DNA from: Clostridiales bacterium
GTDB lineage: Bacteria > Bacillota > Clostridia > Lachnospirales > Lachnospiraceae
Length of the DNA stretch: 64,000 nt
Assembly: GCA_012839295.1 (NCBI GenBank)
Contig: DUNO01000033.1
Coordinates: 81,169-145,168 of the forward strand
Direction of reading: 5' to 3'
Of this stretch, positions 8,184 to 16,880 are shown piece after piece. A model generated the notes under the pieces. It was not told where the DNA came from. It did no database searches and was given only the letters and a program-made list of their open reading frames with translations. The position numbers were made by a program, and so were the translations under genes. Within the stretch, counting starts at the first letter, position 1. The number at the start of each line of letters is the position of its first letter.

Positions 8184-9897
8184 TGCTCCCGACCTCCTGT
8201 TTCTTGATGGTGATGGTTACCAGGCACCCGATATCAGGCGCATTTTTGATTTCAAGACCGTAGTCACTTCCATAATAAAGCTGGATTCTCTGGTGTATAT
8301 TTTTGATCCCAAAATGGCTGTTCTCCGAATTCAGGATCTGGGATTCCTTTTCCGGCGGAATTCCAATTCCGTTATCATAGATGGTAAAGATGATCCGCTC
8401 CTGTGCCTCCTGCACCCGGATCTCCAGATAGCCCTTCCGGCCCGTCAATTCCTTGATTCCATGATAAATGCTATTTTCCACGACGGGCTGCAGCAGGAAT
8501 TTCAGGCAGGAGCAGGAAAGCAGGGTTTCCTCACAGAGGATATGATAGTCGAATAAATTAAAGTAACGTATTTTCAATATATTCAGATAGGATTTCGTAA
8601 TCTCCAGTTCCTCCCGCACCGTGATTTGGAATTCTCCGTTGCTCAGGCCCTGCCTGTAAAAGGCGGAGAGGTTCATGACGAGGTCAAGGAGGGTTTCCTT
8701 TTCATCAATTTCTGCAAGGGAGCAGATATTATCCAGGGAATTATAAAGAAAATGGGGATTTACCTGCTGCTGCAACAGGTCCAGGGAAAGCTGGGCCTTT
8801 AGCTTTTGGGCAGCCAGCAAATCATTTTTTAGCTTCTCCTGGGCGGCAATCATACTGTTGAATTCTTCAAAAAGTAATCCGATATCGCTGTCACTGTAGG
8901 CTTCCTGCACCGGGGACCAATTTCCTTCCTTGATTTTCTGCGTGTGGGAAACCAGGCGGTAAATGGGGGAGGTTATCGTTTTAGAAACCCGGTGCGATAA
9001 GGATAAGCTGGCGATGATACATAAAAATACGATCAGGATTGATATAATAAAGGTGGTAAAGGTAGGCTTCAGGAAATTATATAAATTGATCTCATAGATG
9101 ATATACCAGTCAAGAGCCGGGATATACTGGGATAGCACGATGCTGCTGTGACCCAGCTTGCGGCCGCTCTGGTGGAACTGTATGATTCCCGGAAAGTCCC
9201 GGTAGCTCTCCGCCAATTTGATGGAGCCATCAGAGCTTTGTACCGTGCCCGTATTGTCAACGATGAATAATTTGCTGAAGCTGTTTGACTTATCCTTATA
9301 GATCGCTGAGATTGCTTCCTCGGGGATGGCAATCTCCATATAGCCTAGCAGGGCTCCGGTGGAATAGTTGTAAAATGGGCGGATTAAGGATAGGGCATGT
9401 ACCTTCTGGCGGTGGCTGTGCTTTGAATACTTTAAGCGGGGAACCCACATTTCATCTTCAACGACGGGAACCTGGCCAAGCCCTCCCGGATAAGGATAGA
9501 TCTCTGTTGTAACAATCAGGGAAAGATCCGTGGAGTACAGGGAAACAGAATGGACAAAGGGGGTTGACTGGATGACATGGTTGATTTCGTTCTTGATATT
9601 TAACTGGGAAACAGCATCAAATTTTTGTCTGTTGGAGTTATATTTTCTGACGTAAGACTGGATACGGCTGTCACTGATAATGGTTTTGGAGTAATTGTCT
9701 ACGGATTCCAGGAAATAACCGAGCTGTTCCGAGATATAATTTAGCTGGCTGGTGGAGGAGTCGGACTCCAGGCTGAAAATATGCCTGTAAAATATGGAAG
9801 AGCTTGCAAGAAACAAAATTAATACAAAGGTGATGGTTACCAAAGACATGGATTTAAAAAATCTTTTATTGATTGACTCTATTCCTCGTTTCTTCAT
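8173..9897 (-). CDS. YesM-type sensor histidine kinase
   Basis: About 574 residues: N-terminal membrane segment (VTITFVLILFLASSSIFY), large extracytoplasmic dCache-like sensor, second membrane segment near residue 290 (FIISILIVFLCIIASLSLSH), HAMP linker, His_kinase domain with the phospho-acceptor in QQVNPHFLYNSLDNI, and a C-terminal ATPase (NSIYHG, DNGIGIP, FGIKNI). I place the start at the ATG at 9897, preceded by GGAGAGG; a TTG 12 bases further upstream is in frame. With the overlapping YesN-type regulator it forms a two-component system probably sensing an extracellular sugar or the loaded binding protein encoded divergently. A copy of the three-hairpin repeat lies just upstream. Confidence 0.92.
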   Translation of the reverse strand: MKKRGIESINKRFFKSMSLVTITFVLILFLASSSIFYRHIFSLESDSSTSQLNYISEQLGYFLESVDNYSKTIISDSRIQSYVRKYNSNRQKFDAVSQLNIKNEINHVIQSTPFVHSVSLYSTDLSLIVTTEIYPYPGGLGQVPVVEDEMWVPRLKYSKHSHRQKVHALSLIRPFYNYSTGALLGYMEIAIPEEAISAIYKDKSNSFSKLFIVDNTGTVQSSDGSIKLAESYRDFPGIIQFHQSGRKLGHSSIVLSQYIPALDWYIIYEINLYNFLKPTFTTFIISILIVFLCIIASLSLSHRVSKTITSPIYRLVSHTQKIKEGNWSPVQEAYSDSDIGLLFEEFNSMIAAQEKLKNDLLAAQKLKAQLSLDLLQQQVNPHFLYNSLDNICSLAEIDEKETLLDLVMNLSAFYRQGLSNGEFQITVREELEITKSYLNILKIRYFNLFDYHILCEETLLSCSCLKFLLQPVVENSIYHGIKELTGRKGYLEIRVQEAQERIIFTIYDNGIGIPPEKESQILNSENSHFGIKNIHQRIQLYYGSDYGLEIKNAPDIGCLVTITIKKQEVGSNVL

Positions 9898-9917
9898 GGC
9901 CCTCTCCAATACATGAT

Positions 9918-9980
9918 AAGATAAACCGGTAGATGCAAAACCGGTTGGTTATCAGAAGTAAAGGACAACTTCTGATAACC
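9918..9980 (-). repeat. Three-hairpin dispersed element, copy 1 (hairpins A and B)
   Basis: Read on the - strand: hairpin A is a perfect 13-pair stem (GGTTATCAGAAGT / ACTTCTGATAACC, 9947-9980), followed without a gap by hairpin B (AACCGGT / ACCGGTT, 9924-9946) with TTTGCATCT loop. It is in the leader region of the YesM-type kinase gene, in the same orientation. Related copies occur at 26687, 44843, 63850 and 63947. Confidence 0.6.
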
Positions 9981-10085
9981 TGTATTATAACACTCTGGCA
10001 GGAAAAGTCCACATGAATGGACGGATTATCACCCATGGAACACACCTGAGTTGTAAAATTTACATATAAGCTAAGAAAAATCCAT

Positions 10086-10129
10086 GTAATGTTATGTGAA
10101 AAGTAGCTATGATAATCTTGTCAGACAAG
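10086..10129 (+). promoter_or_regulatory. Possible activator-dependent promoter and palindrome before the ABC operon
   Basis: A TATGAT -10 (10109-10114) with poor -35 (TGTAAT at 17 bases) is followed by the palindrome CTTGTCAGACAAG. A weak -35 fits control by the neighbouring AraC-type response regulator. Not decisive. Confidence 0.3.
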
Positions 10130-10167
10130 AGAAAACTAGTAAAAATATAAAAAGTGGAGGAAAAATT

Positions 10168-11547
10168 ATGAAGATGAAAAAGCTAATGGCAGTACTGATG
10201 GTATTTATCCTGGCAGTAACCATATTTACCGGCTGCAGCTCCAAACCAACGGACCAGGGAAGTACAGGAACCGATTCCGGCACGGGTACCCAGGGGGATG
10301 CCACTTCCGGCAATACGGATTCGGACAGCGAAAAGGGGATTACAATAAGATTGCTGACAAGAATGGCCGGCACCTCAACCCAGGTTACAATCTATAACGA
10401 TATCCTTAACGAATTTAAGAGTAAGCACCCGGATGTTACCATTATTGATGATTCCCAGGGTGATGAATCAGCCTTCAATAATATCCTGACTACGGACATT
10501 GCTTCCGGCAATATGGCAAATATTTTCCGTATCCAGGGCGTATCCAACCTGGCAAATTATATCGATAACGGCCTGCTTTTGAATCTGCAGCCTTACCTGG
10601 ATGAGGATCCTACCTGGGGCGGCGGCTTTACGGAAGGCTCCCTGGCTTATTACCAGGTACCTGGATACGAGGGCACCTATGCTATTCCGATGGAATCCGG
10701 GTTAATCGGCGTTTACTATAACAAAGACCTTTTCCAGAAGGCAGGAATTGCCTCCTTCCCGGCAAACTGGACAGAGCTTTTGGAGGCAGTTAAAAAGCTC
10801 CAGGCAATCGATGTTATTCCAATTGCAATGGGCGCCCAGTCAACCTATATGGCAGGACATTTGCATGACCAGATCTTCTATAAATGGGCAGGCACGGAAG
10901 CAGCCAAGCTGTTAGGCAACAGGGAAATGAAATGGACGGATCCTGAGGTTGTAAAGACCCTGCAGTTTGTAAAGGATTTAATTGATGCGGGAGCCTTTGA
11001 TGCAAGTGCGGCAGGAATTACGGATGATGTTGCCCTGACACAATTCCAGCAGGGTGAGGCAGGCATGATTATTACCGGACCTTGGAATATCAGCACCTTT
11101 AGTGATAAGGAGGCAACTCCGATCGCTGACTCCATTGATGTTGCAAAATTCCCTTACTTTACGGAAAAGCCGGAGTACCAGAACGATGACATGCAGATCC
11201 TGAGCCCCTATATGGTCAGCGGAAAGCTGCAGGGCAAGGAGTTAGAGCTGACCCTTGAGCTTTTAAAGATGCTGACCAATGCAGAAGCAGCCAAGAGGTT
11301 TGCAGAGGAATCAGCCTTCTTAATTCCAAGAACGGACATTAACCTGGATGAATCAAAATGCAGCAGGCTGTTTATCAGGAATGTTGAGCTTGGCGGAACT
11401 TCAACGGGTATCGGCGTTGACGTATTCGACTTTGATCCCCTGGCTTCCATGCAGGATAGGACCAGGAATTCTATCGTAAGCATGTTTACCGGTGCAACGC
11501 CGGAGGCTGCGGCAGCGGAGATTCAGGCAGAGATTGACAGTAACTAA
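10168..11547 (+). CDS. ABC sugar transporter, extracellular solute-binding lipoprotein
   Basis: About 459 residues. The N-terminus MKMKKLMAVLMVFILAV ends in a lipobox (FTGC), so it is predicted to be an acylated lipoprotein on the outer face of the membrane, followed by a Ser/Thr/Gly-rich tether. The remainder is a family 1 binding protein (TIYNDILNEFKSKHPDV, VYYNKDLFQKAGI, MIITGPWNIS). I chose ATG 10168, which has GTGGAGG upstream; the longer frame from 10096 would bury the signal peptide. It is followed by two permease genes and divergent from a YesM/YesN system. No ATPase gene is present, as is usual for this class, which shares an MsmX-like ATPase. Sugar specificity is not deducible. Confidence 0.92.
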   Translation: MKMKKLMAVLMVFILAVTIFTGCSSKPTDQGSTGTDSGTGTQGDATSGNTDSDSEKGITIRLLTRMAGTSTQVTIYNDILNEFKSKHPDVTIIDDSQGDESAFNNILTTDIASGNMANIFRIQGVSNLANYIDNGLLLNLQPYLDEDPTWGGGFTEGSLAYYQVPGYEGTYAIPMESGLIGVYYNKDLFQKAGIASFPANWTELLEAVKKLQAIDVIPIAMGAQSTYMAGHLHDQIFYKWAGTEAAKLLGNREMKWTDPEVVKTLQFVKDLIDAGAFDASAAGITDDVALTQFQQGEAGMIITGPWNISTFSDKEATPIADSIDVAKFPYFTEKPEYQNDDMQILSPYMVSGKLQGKELELTLELLKMLTNAEAAKRFAEESAFLIPRTDINLDESKCSRLFIRNVELGGTSTGIGVDVFDFDPLASMQDRTRNSIVSMFTGATPEAAAAEIQAEIDSN

Positions 11548-11568
11548 TTAACAGGATGTTCCAATATT

Positions 11569-11635
11569 GGGGTGTTGATAAACTTTCTCTATTACTTCTG
11601 TCCCAGATAGTAGAATACAGTTTTTTCAACACCCC
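11569..11635 (+). promoter_or_regulatory. Long-range hairpin between binding protein and permease genes
   Basis: GGGGTGTTGA (11569-11578) pairs with TCAACACCCC (11626-11635), enclosing 47 bases with a weaker inner stem. No T-run follows. Such structures commonly protect the upstream mRNA and keep binding protein in excess of permease. Confidence 0.5.
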
Positions 11636-11762
11636 TCTATCTGAGCGAAGCTCCCTTATGGTCATAACTCAATTTTGGGTATATAAAGGCCCGCAAGGGA
11701 AATGCAGAATGTATTTAAAATTGAATTATGAAGCCGTTTTAGAATAAAGGAGGACATTTCAA

Positions 11763-12659
11763 GTGATTAAATTGAAAAATGGAAGGGCAAAAGCTTACAT
11801 AGCCATGTTTCTGTTACCGGCCGTCCTGGTATATTTATTATTCCAAATAGTACCGCTGGTAGCGGCAGTATACTTTTCCTTTATGGATTGGAATGGGATC
11901 GGGGGCTCAGCGCTAACCTTTGTGGGGGTGAAAAATTATATCAATGCTTTTCATGATGCGGATTTTCTGCTCTCCCTGCAGAATATGCTGAAAATGGTTT
12001 TCTTCAGCGTCTTATTCCATACACCGGTCGCTCTGCTGCTTGCCGTCGCAATCAACACAAGGTGTAAGGGCTACCGGGCATTTAAGACCCTGTTCTTTGT
12101 ACCGACTGTATTTCCCCTGACCTCCGTCGGTCTTATGTGGTATTTTGTATTTATGCCTACGGGCTTTTTCAATGCCCTGTTAAAAAATATGGGCCTGGAT
12201 AACCTGGCAGGCCCATGGCTGGTAAACCAGTCCACGGCAATTAATACTATTATTTTTGTAAACATCTGGGCTGGTATCGGTTACTATATGGTAATTCTGC
12301 TGGCAGGCTTAACCACCATCCCGGATGAGCTGTATGAGGCGGCATCCATTGACGGGGCAACCTCTGTCAGCAAATTCTTCCATATCACGATACCAATGCT
12401 GAAATCAACAATTTCCATGTGTATCCTGATGGACATTATCGGTTCTGTTAAAGTATTTGACCTGGTGTTTGCCATGACGGGGGGAGGACCCAACGGGCTG
12501 ACCAACCTGCCGACAACCTTAATGTATAATGAAGCCTTTAAATACAGCCACTATGGGCTTGGCAGTGCAATCGGCATCATCATACTGGTCATCTGCCTGG
12601 CGGCGACCCTGGGAAGCAACCTGATTATGAGCCGGAAGGGTGATCCGCAGGAAGGATAA
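11763..12659 (+). CDS. ABC sugar permease, MalF/UgpA-like
   Basis: 298 residues with six evident membrane spans, starting AYIAMFLLPAVLVYLLFQIVPLVAAVYFS. The cytoplasmic EAA loop that contacts the ATPase is visible (EAASIDGATSVSKFFHITIPML). The start is GTG 11763 with AAAGGAGG about nine bases upstream. It is the first permease of the carbohydrate uptake 1 type importer formed with the upstream lipoprotein and the next permease gene. It acts in the cytoplasmic membrane and needs an external ATPase. Confidence 0.93.
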   Translation: MIKLKNGRAKAYIAMFLLPAVLVYLLFQIVPLVAAVYFSFMDWNGIGGSALTFVGVKNYINAFHDADFLLSLQNMLKMVFFSVLFHTPVALLLAVAINTRCKGYRAFKTLFFVPTVFPLTSVGLMWYFVFMPTGFFNALLKNMGLDNLAGPWLVNQSTAINTIIFVNIWAGIGYYMVILLAGLTTIPDELYEAASIDGATSVSKFFHITIPMLKSTISMCILMDIIGSVKVFDLVFAMTGGGPNGLTNLPTTLMYNEAFKYSHYGLGSAIGIIILVICLAATLGSNLIMSRKGDPQEG

Positions 12660-12828
12660 AAGGGATGAGACCTGTTTGGCCTTACTGGTCCAAAAATTGA
12701 AAGGCAGGGGTGTAAGTTGAAAGAAATGAAATTAATCAATGAAGGGGGGACCGGGTCCATGCCGGCACTTTCATGGCGATTTGTGCAGTAAAGGGGCAAT
12801 GCCCATAGTGATGGGCATGGACATAAGA

Positions 12829-13677
12829 ATGAAGAAATCAATGGAAAAGAAAAAGAGAATAAATGCAAGAACCATAGTAATGTATGTGTTCCTCGTGGTA
12901 ATGGGGCTTATTTTTGCCATGCCAATGGCTTTTACGCTGTTATCCTCCGTAAAAACGAAGGCGCAGATCTTTGCGAATCCCTTCTCACTTCCCGAGGTAC
13001 CGAAATTTTCGAACTATATCGTAGCCTGGGTGGAAGCCAATATGAGCAGATATTTTATCAACAGTATCCTTCAGGCCGGAGCCACCGTAATTATCCTGGC
13101 GGTTGCCGCAACAATGGCGGCCTATGTGCTGTCGAGGTTTGATTTTAAGGGGAGTAAATTTTTACTGCTATTTTTTACGATAGGAATGATGATACCGATG
13201 CATACGGTCCTGGTGCCGATTTCCTATCTGATCGGGGCTATGAATTTAAAAAACAATATCGGGGCCTTGGTACTGATCTATGTGGCCTTTAGCCTTCCCT
13301 TCAGCATCCTGGTCATGACTAATTTTATGAAAGGGATTAACCAGTCCCTGGAGGAGGCGGCCGTAATTGACGGGGCATCCTATTTTCAGATTTACCGGAA
13401 GGTCATGATCCCGCTATCCGTTCCCGCAATATCAACCATATCGATCTTTAACTTTTTGTCGGCCTGGAATAATATCCTATTCCCATTGCTGTTTATCAAC
13501 AACAAGAATTTAAAGCCGATCTCCCTGGGGCTTTTGAATTTTAACGGGGAGAGGGGCAGTGATTATGGCCCCTTGATGGCGGCAATTGTAATCACAGTAT
13601 TTTTACCCCTGGTGCTCTACCTGTTGTTCCAGGAAAAGGTGGAAGGGGGTCTGACCGCAGGTGCGGTTAAGGGATAA
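12829..13677 (+). CDS. ABC sugar permease, MalG/UgpE-like
   Basis: About 282 residues, six membrane spans, beginning KKRINARTIVMYVFLVVMGLIFAMPM and with the EAA loop EEAAVIDGASYFQIYRKVMIPL. Second permease partner of the preceding gene. The start is uncertain: ATGs at 12799, 12811, 12817, 12829 and 12841 are all in frame and none has an ideal ribosome site; the frame extends to 12739 but that extension looks non-coding. A perfect hairpin (ATGCCCAT / ATGGGCAT, 12799-12818) covers the first three candidate starts, which favours 12829 or 12841. Confidence 0.9.
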   Translation: MKKSMEKKKRINARTIVMYVFLVVMGLIFAMPMAFTLLSSVKTKAQIFANPFSLPEVPKFSNYIVAWVEANMSRYFINSILQAGATVIILAVAATMAAYVLSRFDFKGSKFLLLFFTIGMMIPMHTVLVPISYLIGAMNLKNNIGALVLIYVAFSLPFSILVMTNFMKGINQSLEEAAVIDGASYFQIYRKVMIPLSVPAISTISIFNFLSAWNNILFPLLFINNKNLKPISLGLLNFNGERGSDYGPLMAAIVITVFLPLVLYLLFQEKVEGGLTAGAVKG

Positions 13678-13745
13678 GTGCACCTGGAAAAGCTGGTTAT
13701 TTGTAATAACAAAGGCGCTGGAAGCAGTGCAGAAATGAGGAAATG

Positions 13746-15746
13746 ATGGACGAGATGAGATTTCGCCAGGTACACCTGGATTTTCACACCAGTGAATATA
13801 TCCCTGAGGTAGGGAAGGATTTTAACGGGGAGGAGTTTGCCGAAAGGCTTAAGAGGGCAGGGGTAGATTCCATCACCTGCTTTGCCAGGTGCCACCATGG
13901 ATGGCTTTACTATCCTTCAGAAAAATATGCGGATCTGATTCATCCGAATCTGATGAACCGGAATTTACTTCTGGAACAGATCAAGGCCTGTCATGCAAAG
14001 GGGATCAAGGTGCCGGTCTATACCACGGTGCAGTGGGATGGGCGCATCATGAGGGAACACCCGGAATGGCTGGCAGTTGACGGGCAGGGGAAATATATTA
14101 ATACACAGAATGTGCCGGAGCCCCATTTTTACAACACGATCTGCTTAAACAGCGGCTACCGGGAATATTTTAAGGATTTGCTCCAGGATCTTATGGGGGT
14201 TATCGGGACGGAGAACCTGGATGGGCTGTTTATGGACATTCTTTTTCCGGTCGATTGCAATTGCGGGCATTGTAAAGCGAAAATGGAGGAGCTTTCCATG
14301 GACAGCAGCAGTATGGCGGAGAGGATGCGTTATTCCCAGCACATGCTGGAGGAGTTTAAGGCTGAGATCACGGCATTTATCAGGGACAGGGCGCCTGAAA
14401 CCAGCATCTTTTATAATAGCTCCCATGTAGGGCCTGCCTCCAGGGATAGCTTTAAGGATTACAGCCATTTGGAGCTGGAGTCCCTGCCAAGCGGAGGATG
14501 GGGCTATGACCATTTCCCGGCGACCAGCAGGTATGCCAGGACCTTAGGGAAAGCGATGATCGGTATGACGGGCAAGTTCCATACCTACTGGGGAGATTTC
14601 CATTCCCTGAAGAACCGGGCGGCTCTTGAATTTGAATGCTTTCATATGCTGGCGGTGGGAGCCGGCTGTTCTATCGGGGACCAGCTCCACCCAGGGGGCA
14701 GGTTATCCGGGGCTACCTATGACCTGATTGGAAAGGTGTATGGAAGTGTAAAGGAAAAGGAGCCTTATTGCAGGGGAGCCGGGGCGGTAAATGAAATTGC
14801 AGTGCTGACACCGGAGGAGTTCTACCCGGAGGTGGAATACAATCTGGGGATTTCACCCTCCTTAATCGGAACCGTACGCATCCTGCAGGAATTGGCCTAC
14901 CAGTTTGATATTGTGGACAGCAGGACGCCCCTGGAGCGCTATAAGCTTGTGGTATTGCCGGACTGCATTTATTATAATGAAGGGTTGGAAAAGGTAATTA
15001 AGGATTATATCAGAAAGGGCGGTAAGGTAATTGGCTCCTATGATTCCTGCCTGGATAAGGAAAGGACGGATAATATCTATGGCATCCGGTATCTGGGGGA
15101 ATCAGAATATTACAGGGAGTTTGTGATGCCGAACGATGTCATTGGCAGGGAGCTGCCGAAGGAAGAGTTTGTCATGTACCTGAGGGGTTATGATGTGGAG
15201 GCGGAGGTTGAGGAGGCGGAGGTGCTGATGCACAAGGTAAGCCCCTATTTTGACCGCAGCGGTAAGACCTTCTGTTCCCATCAGCATGCTCCTTCCTCAG
15301 GTAAGGCCGGCCACCCGGAGGTGGTTCAGAAGGGTAATGTCATCTATTTTTCCCACCCGGTTTTCCGGCTGTACCGGAAAAATGCCGCAAAATGGTGCAA
15401 GCTGATGGTAAAGGATGCAATAGAACGGCTGCTGCCGGATAAATTGGTCAGCCATAACGGACCGTCCACCCTCATAACGGCGCTTAATGTCCAAAGGGAG
15501 GAGAAGAGGGAAATCCTTCATCTGCTGCATTACATAACGGAAAAGCGTTCGGAGGATATCTATACTATTGAAGATACCATACCCTTGTATTTTCTGAAGC
15601 TTAAGCTGCATACGGGAGGAAGATGCCCTGCAAGCGTAAGGCTGGTTCCGGAAGGAGTGGAGCTTGACTTTACAAGGGAGGGTGACTATATCCTGTTTGA
15701 GCTCAATAAGATGGAAGGCCATTGTATGGTGGGCATCCAGTACTAA
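13746..15746 (+). CDS. Putative glycoside hydrolase with TIM barrel and GATase-like domain
   Basis: About 666 residues, soluble, no signal peptide. The N-terminal half begins RQVHLDFHTS, continues with ITCFARCHHGWLYYP, GIKVPVYTTVQWDG and DGLFMDILFP (acidic residues at strand ends), typical of a family of (beta/alpha)8 hydrolases annotated as beta-galactosidase- or alpha-fucosidase-like. From about residue 340 a GATase-like trimerisation domain follows (EIAVLTPEEFYPE, KLVVLPDCIYYNEGLEKVIKDYIRKGGKVI), and a beta domain ends the protein. It closes the ABC sugar operon, so it probably cleaves the imported oligosaccharide in the cytoplasm. The exact start (ATG 13743, 13746 or 13755) and substrate are uncertain. 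Confidence 0.75.
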   Translation: MDEMRFRQVHLDFHTSEYIPEVGKDFNGEEFAERLKRAGVDSITCFARCHHGWLYYPSEKYADLIHPNLMNRNLLLEQIKACHAKGIKVPVYTTVQWDGRIMREHPEWLAVDGQGKYINTQNVPEPHFYNTICLNSGYREYFKDLLQDLMGVIGTENLDGLFMDILFPVDCNCGHCKAKMEELSMDSSSMAERMRYSQHMLEEFKAEITAFIRDRAPETSIFYNSSHVGPASRDSFKDYSHLELESLPSGGWGYDHFPATSRYARTLGKAMIGMTGKFHTYWGDFHSLKNRAALEFECFHMLAVGAGCSIGDQLHPGGRLSGATYDLIGKVYGSVKEKEPYCRGAGAVNEIAVLTPEEFYPEVEYNLGISPSLIGTVRILQELAYQFDIVDSRTPLERYKLVVLPDCIYYNEGLEKVIKDYIRKGGKVIGSYDSCLDKERTDNIYGIRYLGESEYYREFVMPNDVIGRELPKEEFVMYLRGYDVEAEVEEAEVLMHKVSPYFDRSGKTFCSHQHAPSSGKAGHPEVVQKGNVIYFSHPVFRLYRKNAAKWCKLMVKDAIERLLPDKLVSHNGPSTLITALNVQREEKREILHLLHYITEKRSEDIYTIEDTIPLYFLKLKLHTGGRCPASVRLVPEGVELDFTREGDYILFELNKMEGHCMVGIQY

Positions 15747-15766
15747 TTCGGGATATTCAATATAAA

Positions 15767-15829
15767 ACAATAATAAACAATAGTAAAAACAATAAGAATA
15801 ATTGACAACAATAATAAACAGTGATAAAA
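15767..15829 (+). promoter_or_regulatory. Direct repeats overlapping the DeoR-gene promoter (likely operator)
   Basis: ACAATAATAAACAATAGT at 15767 and ACAATAATAAACAGTGAT at 15808 are near-identical 22-bp repeats offset by 41 bp, close to four helical turns. The second fills the spacer of the promoter at 15802-15830. This is a natural autoregulatory site for the DeoR protein encoded downstream. Confidence 0.6.
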
Positions 15830-15830
15830 T
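15802..15830 (+). promoter_or_regulatory. Sigma-A promoter of the DeoR gene
   Basis: TTGACA (15802-15807), 17-base spacer, TAAAAT (15825-15830). The transcript should begin near 15837, just before the structured leader. Confidence 0.8.
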
Positions 15831-15846
15831 CAAATCACTTGACAGG

Positions 15847-15926
15847 AAAAGCATTTAAAAGAGTATGCGATGTAGCATAAACAAAAATTAGTTTGTTGTT
15901 ACCGGCGGAAATTCTAAATGCTTTTT
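15847..15926 (+). ncRNA. Structured leader with three-way junction and terminator-like end
   Basis: P1: AAAAGCATTTA (15847-15857) with TAAATGCTTTT (15915-15925), followed by T residues. P2: TATGC/GCATA (15864-15879). P3: AACAAA/TTTGTT (15880-15897). The compact junction directly after the promoter and before the DeoR gene looks like an attenuator or orphan riboswitch. It matches no class I recognise. Confidence 0.5.
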
Positions 15927-16004
15927 TGGATTAAAATAAGTGGAAAAGGAAATGCCCCAGCCGGTCTTGGTTAAGGAAGCATATCGAAAGGAAGGGATTT
16001 TATC

Positions 16005-16766
16005 ATGTTTACGGAAGAACGTTTAGATTCAATTGTCCAAATGCTCCGGCAGGATGGCAGGGTGAAGGTACGGGATTTAAGTGAGTTTTTTCAGGTGACG
16101 GAAGATTGCATCCGAAAAGACTTGAAGGTCCTGGAGAATGCCGGAAAGCTTAAGAGAACCTATGGAGGCGCTATTCTTTCACAGGACTATCCTCTGCAAA
16201 GGGATGTCATTGACCGCAGGCTGGTCCATGTGGAGGAGAAGAATGTGATTGCCCGGAAAGCCCTGGAGCTGATTCGTGAGAATGAAACCATATTTTTGGA
16301 TATTTCAACCAGTAATATTAAGCTTGCAGAATTGTTGGTGGAATCCAGGAAGCACCTGGTGGTTGTCAGCAATATGATTGACATATTGCAGGTGTTGGCG
16401 AAAACAGCCTCTATTACCGCCATCGGTACCGGCGGTACCATGCACCGTACCGTGAACGGATTTATGGGTATCGCTACTGTGGAATTTATCAAGCAGTACA
16501 GCTTTGACAGGGCCTTTATCGGCAGCTGCGGCGTGGATATGACGGATTCCTCCATTACAACCTTGGGGGCGGAGGATGGCTTGACTAAGAGGGCAGCTGT
16601 TATGAGCAGCCGCCACAAATATATTGTTATGGAACGGGATAAATTTTATTATAACGATTCCTATAAATTTGCCCATTTCGACGATATTGACGGAATTATT
16701 ACGGATTCTTTGCCGGATCCGGAAACTTTGAAAAGCCTGGAGGCTGCAGGAGTATGTATCTATTAA
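16005..16766 (+). CDS. DeoR-family transcriptional regulator
   Basis: 253 residues. The N-terminal winged helix (ERLDSIVQMLRQDGRVKVRDLSEFF, then KRTYGGAIL) is the DeoR signature and the rest is the phosphosugar-binding sensor domain (IFLDISTSN, VVSNMIDIL, TAIGTGGTMHRT, DRAFIGSCGVD). Position 35-45 reads TEDCIRKDLKVLE, with cysteine instead of the usual threonine/serine in the recognition helix. It is preceded by a strong promoter containing direct repeats and a structured leader. It probably represses itself and the following aminopeptidase-cutC-transglutaminase operon; the effector is unknown. Confidence 0.93.
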   Translation: MFTEERLDSIVQMLRQDGRVKVRDLSEFFQVTEDCIRKDLKVLENAGKLKRTYGGAILSQDYPLQRDVIDRRLVHVEEKNVIARKALELIRENETIFLDISTSNIKLAELLVESRKHLVVVSNMIDILQVLAKTASITAIGTGGTMHRTVNGFMGIATVEFIKQYSFDRAFIGSCGVDMTDSSITTLGAEDGLTKRAAVMSSRHKYIVMERDKFYYNDSYKFAHFDDIDGIITDSLPDPETLKSLEAAGVCIY

Positions 16767-16880
16767 ACGGGCACTGCCGAAAGCTTTTTGTACGCCTTTG
16801 ACGGAAAATCACCTCACAAAGCTGCATACAGGAAGGTTGCGGGAGTGCGCTGACTTGAATACAGAAGGGGAGACAATCAG

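Noticed and set aside
11556..11747. 63-residue + frame between binding protein and permease genes
   Set aside because: No ribosome site, lies across the long-range hairpin, and shows no protein-like features.
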